This document shows, in pieces, positions 32,348 through 44,035 of a stretch of DNA of 64,000 nt (positions within the stretch are counted from its first letter, which is position 1; every line of letters starts with the position of its first letter). The stretch comes from Gracilaria gracilis (taxonomy: Eukaryota > Rhodophyta > Florideophyceae > Gracilariales > Gracilariaceae). The notes below the pieces were generated by a model. It was not told the origin of the DNA, did no database searches, and saw only the letters and a list, made by a program, of their open reading frames with translations. The translations under genes were made by a program, and so were the position numbers. The stretch covers positions 1-64,000 of the forward strand of contig JARGSG010000041.1 in NCBI GenBank assembly GCA_030374805.1, read 5' to 3'.

Positions 32348-33398
32348 CTATATTTGGCCATTTTCGGAACACACGACATGCACACTGGGTGTTCTTACCG
32401 CACGAATCTCTGATTGACTTGCTGTATCTGAAATCTGTTTGCGGCGACCTGGAGGTAGCTCCAGGGGCGCAATGCTTTTCTGTATATCAGACATACAAAC
32501 TTCGATTACATCTCCTGTCTGTTTTACAGATGTATTGTTCACGTTCAAGAGCTCAGGAGTTTGCTTCCACTCTCCAATACTATAAACCTGCTGTATTCCG
32601 TTCCGAATGGTTCGCAGATCGATACCTGTTCGTCCGGCAACAAGCATATCATCAACATATTTGCCAAGTAGACTGCGAAGTATACACTGAGCCATCTTTC
32701 GGAACAATTGAGGCATTCCAACAATCACGTCGAAACCCAAAACAGAAGTTAGAAATGAGTCTGATGCCTTTTGCCACTTTCGACCTGCTATAACAATGCC
32801 ATGGAACGTCGCCGAAAGCAATCAGTAGGTCCCAGCTGCCCCAACGGAACGGGGAGGCACGACAAATATTTCGCGTTTAGCTTCTCCACTCTGAGGACAC
32901 GCTCCTGATATGTCCCCTTTTCCCAAAATGAATCCAAATTGGGAAGATACGCTGTAGATCAGGCGAAACCCTTCATGAGATACCACTGTGGCATCTGTTC
33001 GTAGGGAGTCCTTCTCTGAATCTTTGTTACCGTGAACGCAAAGTCTTGCCTTCAACTTCAGATATCCCATTTCTAACGCATGACTGTCATTCTTCACCTT
33101 GTACACGAAGTGTGATCCAATGACGTTTGGATTACGAGGAAGATCTTGATGTCTTACGATACGGATGTTGTCCATCCAGTTGGAATCAAGTTCAACTTTT
33201 TCAGCCGTTCAAAACATCGAGTAGGGGATCCAAGGGGCTTCTCGTTCGTAAAATTGAACATTACGCCATTGATCGTATGTAAACTTTAAAACATTCTGTG
33301 CAGCAGCTTTTCGATCTGCCTCTGTGTATATCGGAATATATAGTGCGGTGTACTTCTCGATCACCTCCTTCTTACGCTTAGATCGTCTCAGTGGCTGG
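32348..33398 (-). pseudogene. Copia reverse-transcriptase region, truncated
   Basis: Reading from about 33398, the tether (EKYTALYIPIYTEADRKAA) is interrupted by one stop. The RT palm follows: NVIGSHFVYKVKN, LKLKARLCVHGNKD, KGDISGACPQSGEAKREI with the first Asp, a TGA in place of a conserved Trp at 32822-32824, then GKYVDDMLVAG with the catalytic Asp pair. The sequence loses similarity after about 32.40 kb, before RNase H. Confidence 0.8.
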
Positions 33399-35168
33399 GT
33401 TCGACGGCAGGTGTCTCGGCATCATGATCTGGTTGTAGTGTCGCTTGCTCTAAGGGTGAAAATTTCGTTTCGGTCTTTAGTGAGGGCTCTGGTGCCGCCG
33501 GTGTGATGGCTATAGTATGCTTCTCCTCTGTAACCTCCGCAGTTGGTGTTGTAGAGCTGTGCACGGGTACACTATCAGAATCTTCACTTTCTGCTCCAGA
33601 AGTCTCACGACCAACATCCTCTTGAATGTGTTGTGCGTCTAACTTCTGATATTTTTCGGGTTGCACTTCGTACTGTGCCCGTACAACATTCCGTGCAAGT
33701 ATGTTAATTGGTAGCTTTCGAACATCCTCACGAGCAATAACTTTTTCGTGACGGCCTTTCCCTACCACAATAGATCTATCATGGCGAATTTTTCTAACAT
33801 GCTCTTCCTTCCAATGGCCACGCTTCCGAACACCATTTAGAACGAGAACCAACACATCTTCTCCGATTTCGATGTCTCCACGAATCTGTGCCGGTCTTGA
33901 CTTCATTATCCTCGCCAATAATCTTCTAGCAGTCATAGCTTTATAGGCTTCCAAGCATTCTTCGGTCACGAACAGTTGTCCTGTACCACTCACTGAGGGG
34001 GTAGTTCTTCGCACCAATTCAAACGAAGACGCGATACGGTTGCCGTACATTATATTACTTATGTAACAGGCATTCAATACTTTTTCTTGAAATCTCTTCG
34101 ATTTCTGAACTTCGTCGAGTTCGAATCGTTCTAGAATATCCTTTAGAACCTGTTCTTTCTCTCCACAATACCTTCTTTGTTGTGCCGGCGTGCTGGTAGT
34201 GGTGAGAATTTTATGCCTCGCTTGCTCATGTGTTCATGTACGACTTTCTTATCGAATTCACGATACGCGACAATCTCCACTGGGTCTCCATGACTTAAGC
34301 ACCATGCATTGTCACGACATCGAAACACGAAATTACTATCTCGAGAAGAGATCGCTGAAATCTCGGAAAAACCTGTTGCCGAATCCACGATATGTAGTGC
34401 CATCCGGTTTTTCCAATACATGATATCAAAGTAAACACGTACATTGAAATTCTGTTCGAGGCGCGAGAGACTGAACTTCCTACTGTGCTCCGGCTCCCCA
34501 CTCCGAATACAAACCTCGCAACTCTGAACGAGTTTCGTGATGTAGTTCTTCATCCAAGGTTTCCATCTATCCGCCGTTTTGAGTAAAGCTTCCATTGAAC
34601 TGGATGGTAAATGCGTTCTGCTATGCATTCTTCTGATAAGACCAACTGCCTCCTTGCCAGATTTGGGTACCCGAGATTGTAATAAGAGCGACTCTGCAAC
34701 ATTCATGCTGAATGCTTTGCAGGACAACACAATTCTAGCGTGCCCGTCCATTCGAGACACTGGAGTTGGGATTAATACCCTGCGTCCACCGGCCACTAAA
34801 GATAATCGTTCGTTTGCGTGAGATTCAACCGCGTTGAATTTCTGTAAGTTATCTTTTCCCAGCATAAATGGAATATCCCCCTTTACTACTAATGCTTCAA
34901 GTGAGAGTGTCTCACCTCCTCCGACAGGTGGGGGAAGTACGCACCTAGCGATTTTTTCTTGCGCTTGGGACTTATTATCAGGGGTTCCAAAATCATGAGC
35001 TGTGCAGTCGGATCCCAAGTTCGGTTTGAAGATAGGTTGTATAGCAAGAGATTGACATAACTGGTTGTAGTTGTTCTCCCCGACCACTGTACCCTTGGCT
35101 CCACCATCCAAAATGATTGAGCAAAGGTCGTTCTCCTTGCGAGAATATTCCTTGAAATTCGAAGTCAT
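33388..35168 (-). pseudogene. Copia protease and integrase region
   Basis: The protease motif reads IILDGGAKGTVVG, where D-S/T-G-A is usual. The integrase zinc domain has MHSRTH and CEVC (HHCC). In the catalytic core the first Asp is present (VYFDIMYW), and so is the glutamate end (NKEGIVERKNR). The second acidic position reads EIVAYREFDKK, with Tyr where Asp is expected. A frameshift at about 34.14 kb leads into the C-terminal domain (FELVRRTTPSVSG, GHWKEEHVRKIRHDRSI). Confidence 0.75.
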
Positions 35169-35302
35169 TGAGAATAGAGGATGTCTAAAGAAGTATTCAA
35201 TGTTGTATTCTTTGAGCCTGCTGCTTCTTCATCAGGAGGAGGAAACTCTGTTTGATCCTCAATCTGGCTTTGTCTCTGATTCCTCTTAGATTTCTTCTGT
35301 TT

Positions 35303-36601
35303 TCACTTGTTTTCCAGAGCCTTCTTGCATGGCGGGTTCTCATAAGCGAAGTGATCTCCCTTGCAGATCCAGCACTCTCGTCCACCAGCCCTTGAGGTGG
35401 TCTTCTTGCTGAAAGTTTGTCGCTCTGAATTATCCTTCCAAAAAGAACTGCTAGAGCTCAGTTGTGTTTTGGCAGCTGACTCACCGTGATCGATCCTTCT
35501 CAGTGGGATACGAACTGAATCCATGGTAATAATAGCTTCTTTTCGAGGTTGGTCACCTGTGGTTCTACTTTGTCGTGAAGATGGTAGATTTTCAATCTGC
35601 TTATTCAGTAGCGTCAATGTTTCTAGTGTTCGCTGAGTTCCTAACAGTGATGCTTCAGCCGTTTGCATTTGTACTTTGATTGGAGATTCCTCCATAAGGT
35701 CAACCAGCTGATCCAAACCCAATGACGCCTGTTTCACATTTGCTAAGGCATTGTCCCATCTTCTTCGAAGATCATTGAGGTGAACCGTCAAAATAGCGCT
35801 CAAATCTACTGCACTTGTACGCTGTGGTTGCTCACCTGCGGTGCTCGGTCCTGCTTCACCAGTAGAGCTCACAACCTGAGAGTCGGTTTGACGCGCAACA
35901 CTTCGTGTCATTGCTTGACTGATAATGTGTGCTACTGATTGAGGTCCTTGACGTACCATTGTAGATTGTCCTGCTATTGACATGGGGTCCTGAACATTGA
36001 GCACTGACTTCTGATAGTCAATCGCACTCTTCAAAGCCCATGTAAATTCTGTGCGATCTAGCTTTGCATTGAGAACACATACCAGTGCCAAGAGTTCTTG
36101 CACTCCAGCTCACTGCGCCACTTCTCCATGCGCATATGCGTACTGAGTACAGAGACTACTATACTCTTGCCAGTATCCATCGAAGGATTGCCTCTTTGCA
36201 TGCGATTTGAGCATAAGCTCTTTCCATGCTTTTGATGTATCAAGAAATGCTGTCTCTTTGTCATTCCGGTCAATTGTGTTCAGTATGTAGTCGAATTTTT
36301 GCCCAAAGTCTTCGCGAGTCATCTCAGCATGCACCATTGACGATATATGTGCTAATCGGTAGTTTGCATTTCCGAGAATGTTGCCGAGAATCGCAAATAC
36401 TTGCTGCCCAAGTGAGAGTCGGCGGTCAGAATTCTTGTCGGCGAAATCTTGCAACTCAATCCAGTCGATTACAGCTCTTCTGTAGGCCCTAACATCCACT
36501 CCTTCATCATAGACTGGCATCTCGCCGGGTTTCCTGGATCCGACTGTTGTGGAAAGTTTGAATGGCCTTCTGCCACCGCTTGTTCTCCAGCCTGGGCCCA
36601 T
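35303..36601 (-). pseudogene. Copia gag region with zinc knuckle
   Basis: The first frame (36601 to 36110) starts at ATG (MGPGWRTSGGRRPF) and has a helical gag-like body (RAYRRAVIDWIELQDFADK, SKAWKELMLKSHAKRQ). After a frame change at about 36105 the second frame (36103-35303) continues with helical sequence and ends in a zinc-knuckle-like CWICKGDHFAYENPPC followed by a basic end. This would be the nucleocapsid-type part that packages element RNA. Confidence 0.65.
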
Positions 36602-36760
36602 AACTATAATAGACCCCAAATGAGCACAAAGGTTTGCTCTTTACCAAAGGTCGCAAAGTTTCTCGCAGACAGATGTTGCAGCATCGACCAAGCGTCAGTA
36701 ACTTCCTTCCTGGAGGTGCTGCCTCCTTCTTCTGCTCCGTCTGCTGCGGCCGCGCTACTC

Positions 36761-36768
36761 TATATATA
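36761..36768 (-). promoter_or_regulatory. TATA-box candidate of the copia element
   Basis: On the minus strand the sequence is CCCGGTATATATAGAG, about 160 bp upstream of the gag ATG at 36601. This is the distance expected from an LTR promoter to gag, but no LTR pair is visible. Confidence 0.4.
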
Positions 36769-36873
36769 CCGGGTTCTGAACCCATCATTCCAGTATCTCC
36801 GCAAGTCTTAAGACTACTCAGATATGCATTTTCCACATAGATTTTGACTATAATCAATCTTCATAAATATATA

Positions 36874-37766
36874 TCATATATGTAAACATTGTTTCACATG
36901 ATATATCACGTTCCAAAGTACGACTGATATTCCACATGGCTTCTTGTCGGGCTGCTGAGAATCCCGCCAGGCGAAGGTCTCCAATGTCAAGAGACGGTCA
37001 CAGTAACTAATCTCCCCGCGAGTGCAGTACTTTTCGATATCGAATTTCATATCCGAAGGAATTGGGAATTTTAAGAGCGCCAGGCTTTGCTGTTGGTAAC
37101 CGATACGCACGAGAGTGGCATGTGCCTGAGTCCGAAAATCACCCGCGTAGCGGAGAAACTGGTGAGAAGAGACGACGGCGTGCCGGCGCCAATCCCATGA
37201 GAGGGTGGCGATAGCGGAAGGTCTCCAGGAAGCCGCTCTGTTCCGTTGGGATACTGAACGATCAGATCCTCATCGAAGACCGAAATCGGGTAAAACCATG
37301 GCGCAAGCCGGGGGCACATCGTATCTTTCCACTCGCGCGGGTTTCGCCCAACATGGGAATCGTCTGAGAGCCACTCACGGCCTGCCTGAGATCCAGTCGA
37401 AGCCCCTGCAAGGGAGAGTTGATTCGCCCCACCGATGGATTGCCCCTGGTTTGTGCCAGCTTGTTGTCCGCTATGCGGTGACGGCACGAATCTTAATCCG
37501 TTGAATACCCCGGCGGGTGGTTGATTCAAAGGTTGTTGCTTGCCACTCATGTTGAGGTCAAGCATAAGAGTAGCCGGAAAATGTTGGCAGCGAGCCAAAG
37601 TAACGGAGAAGTGCTGAGGTGTGATTGGTACTGCAACTCCAGGAGGGCGCGATGGTGATGCCAGGGAGGCTGCCGGAGAGTTAGGAGAGGCCGTGCTGAT
37701 AACTTCCGTCGTTGCAGTTGTCGTTTCCCTCTTCGATGTGTTACTTCCGTCTAAGGAGCGAGACAT
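36874..37766 (-). pseudogene. Pro/Ser-rich ORF, possible second gag-like fragment
   Basis: A frame from ATG 37766 (MSRSLDGSNTSKRE) to 37071 is rich in Pro, Ser, Thr and Gln and ends with plausible folded sequence (FSATRVIFGLRH). A second frame (37110-36874) continues it (LLKFPIPSDMKFDIEKYC, RLLTLETFAW). The low-complexity start followed by a folded part and the shared orientation suggest a gag N-terminus of a copia-type element. It is upstream of a TATA candidate and another gag ATG, so it may belong to a second, nested copy. Confidence 0.35.
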
Positions 37767-39151
37767 GTGGTGCAGCGCCCTCTAAGAGGTGGTTGAAAAT
37801 ACTTTGTCATATTCCGACAAGTAAGTCAAATCCCCGAGTCGAGGTGTATGAAGAACAATAGCTACTATGGTGGACAGGATATGTGGACTACGAATGAGCC
37901 CGGAGGTTGGCCACGTACTCGTGGAACGGTCGCCACGACGCGTGGGTAATTGCCACTGCGCGTCGGTCAATTTAGTTACTTTATTTCATTATTGTCGGAA
38001 GAGCTGGACTACTTACCGCGCCAGCGACCATCGCTGCCACGCACAGTAATATGTATAAATATTTTTTTAATTTAGAGCTATTGTTACTATGTTTAATTTG
38101 AATACGCGTTGGAAGGATTTATCTATAGATTTAAGTTGAGGTGTTTCAGGGAATCAGCTCTTTGGTTTCGCTCATATGAACGAAGGATTTGGGAACAGGT
38201 CAATTTGGTTTTGAAGTTTGTAACTTTCTTTAAGAGTGTACGATTCAGAATGCACCTGTAAAAAGTGTCATGACCGATATTATGCGCATTTTGATTGAAC
38301 CAACTCTTTTTAACATGGTGATAGCGCTGGTAGAATCACTCGACGAGCTGGAGGAAGGGGCTACGAGATTGTGTGTGAGCCGCATGTACTTTGGCAGAGA
38401 GGAAGTGTGGCCACGTCGCCAGCGTGAAGCGCACGTACCTCAGCTCCGTTCGCAGACAGTATCCGCAGGCAGATGAAATCAACAGCGCTACAACACCATC
38501 ATTATGATCATCCACGTACAATGCTCCACGCCCTTCCTTCCCTTGTCACCCACAACCATGGCGATGTGACACGCGTGCTCTCCTACTTTCTCAGGTTGCC
38601 TTCACGGCGGATGAGGTGAGCAAGCTGTGCCGGAGGCACCCCAACTGCGCGCACACGGCCGAGAAGGCGCCGACCTGAGCGTTGCAGTGGTTATCGGAGA
38701 TTCTTGAACATTGGCGGGTATCTATTCGTCCGCCTGAGCCTGGCGGCACGGCCGACAATCAGGCGGCTGCGCAGGGAGTGGTCAGTTCGTGAAAAACGGT
38801 CATAATAGATAATGGAGTTGATGGCTGTGTATCGTTGGAGGTAGGAGGGTAGTGTACCGTTGCAATAACGAACGCGTTGGGGGTGGCTAATTTATTGAAA
38901 ACCGGAGGGCTTTTAACGAATCATCATCCTAGCACTGTGCACATCAAAACTAACAATGTTGGGGCGCACATTAGCCGGGTGTGGGAGGCATTGATGCAGT
39001 TTTGAAAGTGTCGCATCGTGGGGGATCTGTGCTGCGCGCTCTCGCAGAATCAAACCATCGATTCGCATGCTTAACGCGTGCCGAATTACAAGCACTCATG
39101 TCGGGCTGGCCGCCGACCAACCCGTAGCATCGGATCCGTGAACTCACGGAT
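37767..39151. other. Gene-free stretch
   Basis: There are short frames only. Around 37867-37975 there is a local imperfect duplication (GGTCGCCACGACGCGTGGGTAATTGCC, with a shorter repeat of GCCACTGCGCGTCGGTCAA). Nothing else can be named. Confidence 0.4.
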
Positions 39152-39580
39152 TTGATAGAGGTCATCGTGAGCTCCCCTGATGAGGACGAGGTGAGCCCCA
39201 TGGCAGTCTCGGCGTGCGGCAACAAGCACGATCAAGATGAGAGCGTGGGAAAGTTCGCGGTGCAGCGCATGGCGGACACCGAACGCAAGCGAATTGGAAC
39301 GGAATCGCGTTCTTACATGATGAAAGCACTTCGTGCAACTAATAATGTGAAGGAGTTGTGGGGTGCGAACCTGAGAGCTTCGGAGCTATTGGATCCCAAC
39401 TTCTTCACTTCAGATGAGGTTAAGCTCCTGCTACAGTCAAACACTTGGCAGAAAAGGCTACAATATGGCGGGCTGGACGCCAATTTCGATGATTGTTTCT
39501 CCTTACGGAGGCTGTATGATGTTTTATACAAGCAAAAGAACGCGAAGGCATTAAAACGAACGAAAGATTTTGTCTTCTGA
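39152..39580 (+). CDS. Unrecognised ~140-residue ORF, likely gene fragment
   Basis: The frame has good protein character: an acidic start (SSPDEDEVSP) and then a helical, charged body (FAVQRMADTERKRIGTES, NVKELWGANLRASELLDPNF, DEVKLLLQSNTWQKRL) ending in KKxK-type basic residues. The start codon is uncertain; GTG or an upstream exon is possible. No family is recognised. Its 3' end is 95 bp from the foldback at 39676. Confidence 0.4.
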   Translation: MIEVIVSSPDEDEVSPMAVSACGNKHDQDESVGKFAVQRMADTERKRIGTESRSYMMKALRATNNVKELWGANLRASELLDPNFFTSDEVKLLLQSNTWQKRLQYGGLDANFDDCFSLRRLYDVLYKQKNAKALKRTKDFVF

Positions 39581-39675
39581 TCTTTACGGTGTCCCAGTAC
39601 TTGAGGCTTTGTGTTTTTCGTTCGCTTTGTACGCAATAGGATGTGAACATGACCGAAATGCTTTTCTTTTTACGA

Positions 39676-40046
39676 ACGTCTGTGTTCTCGGAAATGGAAT
39701 TTCACATTCAAAATTGCTAGTTTTGGTGACCGATTATCTGGTGACTTTTTCCAGTTTCTTTCCAATATTTGGGTTGGATATGAGGAAATACGTATTTGGT
39801 GTGCTAGTTTGACATTCAAAATTTGCAGTTCTGGAAATTCGCTAGTTTTAGAATTTCAAATATGCTAGTTATGGAACTGAGGAATTTCCAGAACTGCAAA
39901 TTTTGAGTGTCAAACTAGCACACCAAACACGTATTTCCTCATATCCAACCCAAATATCGGAAAAAAATTGGAAAAAGTCACCAGATAATCGGTCACCAAA
40001 ACTAGCAATTTTGAATGTGAAATTCCATTTCCGAGACCACAGACGT
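39676..40046. mobile_element. 371 bp foldback (long inverted repeat), MITE-like
   Basis: Two arms of ~160 bp are near-perfect reverse complements. The left arm starts ACGTCTGTGTTCTCGG and the right arm ends CCGAGACCACAGACGT. Both carry GGTGACCGATTATCTGG-type and GAGGAAATACGT words in mirror order. A ~45 bp loop separates them (around 39840-39885). No coding capacity. Typical of a non-autonomous foldback or MITE. ACGA occurs beside both ends and might be a target duplication, but it is too short to trust. Confidence 0.85.
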
Positions 40047-41786
40047 AACGAACATGGAAATCACTTCATGGATATCACCTTAGACCGTTGCTCTATTAGA
40101 ACTGCGCTCTGGACGACAAGGCATCTGAGGTTTATAAGTAGTGCTGCTTCGGAGTTCATAAAGACTGACCTTGCGCGTTCGCGCTTGCACAGGGTTTCAC
40201 GGTATTAAAGTATCGTTATGAACGGCGTTCGAAGGGCTTATGAAGGTTCAACTGGGAGAGCAGAGCCCGAACGTGTTCCATTGAACCTCATCAAAAGTTT
40301 TTGAGAATGGGGATGGACGAGTTAAACGCCAGGATTTAGTGGCACGAATCCGAATGTAAGCCCGGGGTGTCACTGAGTCGCATTCTGTTACGAAGTCTTG
40401 GAAGTTGCTGGAAATATCCTGTCATTGCGTTTCTTGTTTTATGCAGCTGGGGTCAGAGTCCTCAAGTCATGACCTTTATTAACGTCCCGTGCGATGGTAC
40501 CCTCAAGACTAGTGTCCGATAAGCGCCACAGAACTGGATACAAAATGCTCTCAACGCTACGCGGGTACAGAACAATGAATCTCGGGCTTCCGGAAGTAAT
40601 CCTCTCAAGTTTTACACTTCCAGATCTCGGCTTTTATGTTTCTATCCCACTGCTCGCGATATACTCAATGAAGAAAAAATCTGACCCGCAAAATACCTGG
40701 AGGTCTCCGCTCGGGAGCGAGAGGACTGGAGAGGAAATGAAGTCATGGATGGTGGCATATGAAGTTAAGAAGTTCTTCTCCAAAGTGACCCCCAAGCTCT
40801 CGAACATGACTTGTGGAAGTATGAAAAGCAGTTGCATCTGGATACCTCTTAGAGCATTTCGGTAGAAACAACTGCTCAACGGAATAGAAGAGTACCATAT
40901 CCTGGATATTACTTCTCGTTACTTCAACACTAGCAGCACGCAACTTCGACGCAGTGTGGGCTCTCGGGGCTCCACGGCACATGCGGCGACTGCGAAAGAA
41001 GTGACACGGTTTCTGTTAAGCTCTTCAGAATGTTGAGGCTGGGAACTGGTGGAAAAAAGTGAAAGGAATGGCGGAAGGCTCGCAGAAGGCAAGATATTCT
41101 GTCGAAGGGAAAAGCGGTGGCTGAGATGATACGGAAGAAGAATCTCCCGCGTCCCCAACGAAGATGCAATATGGGTACTCTTTAGCTCCACGAACTGCTT
41201 GATTACACGCAGGCGTGATAAATCTGTGCGCCATCTGAGCCCCCTGGCGATAATACGTAAATGTAACCCCCGCAACTGGAATTTACATTGGCCTCCTCTT
41301 TGTCGGAAGTGGGTGATCCGCATCTGATGCGACAGTACGCACTATATTTAGATATTACTGTTCCATAGCCGCAAATTTTCTTCCCTTGCAAACTGAGAAA
41401 GATTCGAAGGAGCAACTTTTCCAACACCAATGTAGTTCTGCCTTCCACCGTACATGCTGTGGCTGTGATCCACATGAAATCCAACGACAGCCTTAAGCCG
41501 TTTTGTACTGATGCACCGAATGCGTCTGAGCTCTTAATAGAGCAACACACCACCGTGTGATTTTGCGCGTATTGACAAAATCCCTGATAATGTGGGTTTG
41601 TTTGCTTGAAAACAAGGGTTTCAATGAGCTTGGAGATTTGGGGGTTTCTACGATTCGTCAAAATTTCCAGGCAGCCCCTTTTCAAACATGGAAGATGAAG
41701 AGTACTGATCTTCTAGTGGCACGAACATCAAGAACTGGGAGTGACAGTAAAACATATCATCGAAGAAAGGCCTGAACGAATGTGGT
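40047..41786. other. No supported gene
   Basis: Several 60-160-codon frames overlap on both strands and none stands out. Some could be exons of the minus-strand relic that follows. Confidence 0.35.
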
Positions 41787-42833
41787 TTACTCACCGGGGA
41801 AGCGTTCTTTGCGCAGAAACGCTGGCAATCTGATTGAACCCGTTTCGCCGCGCGCCACGAGGCACATCCTCGCACCCTTTTGCACATTCACCGCCTTGTT
41901 TGAGCTGCTGCTACTGCTCATCGCTTTATCCGCAATGGGCTCATCATCCACCCCCGCAATCCTCCTGTTGCGCTCCGCCAGGCCGTGACCTGCAAAATCT
42001 GCGCACTTGCGCAAAACGCGGGCCTTCTACAGCGCAATTCCCGTTACGGTCACAGCGCATAGCACAGTGTTTACCACCACAGGCGGCCATACGGCCAGTT
42101 AGGGAGGCCCATATCTCCCTTTCACGTCGCACCCGCTAAACCAGACCTCATACCGTTTCAAATCATATTCCCCGGCGCACGTTGGAACCGTGGCCTGCTC
42201 AGGGGTGAGGTTCGTGATTTGACAGGGGAAACAACATACCTGGATGCGATAGTCATCAACAACCTTCATATCATCGCTCTCATTACTTTCGCTAACGTCA
42301 ACTGTTCCGCCCATATCCACTCGTTCGTTGTCTCATACCCCACATGTGTGCCCCTCAGAGAACACAAGAGGAACGGTCCATGCCGTCGAATTCCTCGTCC
42401 TGTTCCCGATATCACTCATTTCTGCCGTCACTTCTGCACCAATGGTAAGCCGCCTCTGCGCTGTCTTGAATACTGCTCTGGTGGCTGTATTGTAGAAGCC
42501 TTTCCGAGCGTTCCGAAGATGGAAAGCAGGAGACCCCGATGATATGTTTTGCTTCGCCGCATTATCCATCATACCTAACGTGTGCGCATTGTCCGTCGAA
42601 TTCAAAGTCTCGACCCCAAAAAATCCCGCACATGTCTGTACGTAATGCAAGCACCGCAACGCGTTAGCCGTTGTGATCAATAATAAGTGTTTCAGTGCCG
42701 ATGTTAACAAATTGGTCACGGACTCTTCCAGGGAAACATTGCTCCTTTCAACTGACGTGAATTGACAGAAGAGCATCATCAAAATCCCTCGACTCATCTC
42801 GATGTAAAACCCTGAATTGCAGCATCTCAGCAA
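41787..42833 (-). pseudogene. Unresolved minus-strand gene or relic with consensus splice donors
   Basis: The frame 42833-42333 encodes ~166 plausible residues. After a frame change, 42320-42099 (start MDMGGTVDVSESNESDD, with Cys-rich VCCFPCQ) and 42014-41787 lie in one frame but are separated by two stops. The last ends at a strong donor, TTCCCCGGTGAGTAAAC (about 41790-41800). Another GTGAGTAAATG donor lies at 43127-43138 on the same strand, so an upstream exon near 43.14-43.36 kb is possible. The family is not recognised. Confidence 0.35.
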
Positions 42834-44035
42834 TGCTCATGTTGAGCATTTGCGTGTCGTCTTCCATACCGATTGTCGCGGTTTTATTATTTTCCAGCTT
42901 CTTGAAGGCCGTGTAAATCTAATCCGATGATTACGAAGTGATTATGAAGGGAAATAATGATGCTCTTCACCCAATGGCTGCTGGACGTCCCTTGACATTT
43001 TCCAAAGCACCACCTACTGTCAACTACATCTGAGCATCATCTGCAGCAGATTTATCCAGGAGAATAGTTTGGCTTGCCAGAAGTGATCGGACACAGCAAA
43101 CACAGGTAAAAAGGTACGATAGTTCATTTACTCACCAAGTAAACGAACAGCTTTAATTTAATAACTTGACCGGCTGACAAACCTCGAAGACCTTGTCGAG
43201 GTGGTAAAGTCCGTTCTTTTGAGGCTCAAACGTGCTCGCTCTCGCTGAATACGTCATATCCCGTCTACCACGCGAGGTTCCCTCGTAGAATCTGCGATAG
43301 AGTAGACGCCTCTGAAATTTCAACAAAAGTAGAACTGAAGCTCTGTAACGAAGTATCATGCTCGGATTCGTCCCCGTTCAAAACTGCGTCGATGCTTCAT
43401 ACACCACCGGGCGTATGTGCGCCCCGAAAGGGTTAATTTTGATGTGCACAGTGTGAGACTGATGATTCACCAGAAGCGCTCCGGTTTTTAATAGCCCGAC
43501 CAACTCCAACTGGTTCTGTATGCCAATAAAGACATCCAACACGGACCAAACGCTCCCTGCGCAGCCGCGTGCTCGTCAGCTGTGCTGCCTTACGATGACT
43601 GTGTGCGAGAGGGCAAGACATTCACGTGGACGATTAGTTTCGTGGACAACATCCGTAACGAGCCTTGGCGTGCTCGGCTTTGAATATATCCGGAACTTGG
43701 AACCACCGGTGGGCGCCAACAGAGATATGAGTTCTTTCTGAGACAATGAGACCAGATGAAGCGCACTATGCTTAGTACTTGGCCATGAGCTCATTTGTCA
43801 TGAACTTTTCTGAGGCGCGTCTACATGTCATCGTGTAAATGTCAACACCGGAAGGAAGTGCTCCAAAAAAGATCCTGGGAGAGGTTTTTGCAGGGTTTCT
43901 CGGAAGGATTACACCGATATTTGAAGACGGTGAAAAGCTACGAGCTGGTTCTTGCACCCGATGTCGCCAATGATGTGAGGGTTTGGTGGAATAGTCGTTG
44001 CTCACGGTTTCATGAATAGCCACCGTAAATTAAAT
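42834..44035. other. Intergenic or unresolved exons
   Basis: A minus frame at 43153-43359 precedes the GTGAGT donor at 43138 and may be an exon. The rest has short, unconvincing frames. Confidence 0.3.

Larger units (their letters stand above)
32348..36601 (-). mobile_element. Ty1/copia-type LTR retrotransposon, decayed and 3'-truncated
   Basis: On the minus strand the domains run gag, zinc knuckle, protease, integrase, reverse transcriptase, the Ty1/copia order (integrase before RT). Frameshifts and stops occur throughout: between the gag pieces at about 36.1 kb, at about 34.14 kb inside integrase, a stop before RT, and a TGA at 32822-32824 in RT. The RT ends shortly after the YVDD region (about 32.38 kb), so RNase H and the 3' LTR are missing. 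I could not identify LTRs or a primer-binding site. Individual parts are listed separately. Confidence 0.85.

Noticed and set aside
32348-37766. LTR pair and primer-binding site of the copia element
   Set aside because: I looked for matching direct repeats and a TGG-starting site near 36.6-37.8 kb and at the 32.3 kb end and found none convincing; the 3' end is truncated.
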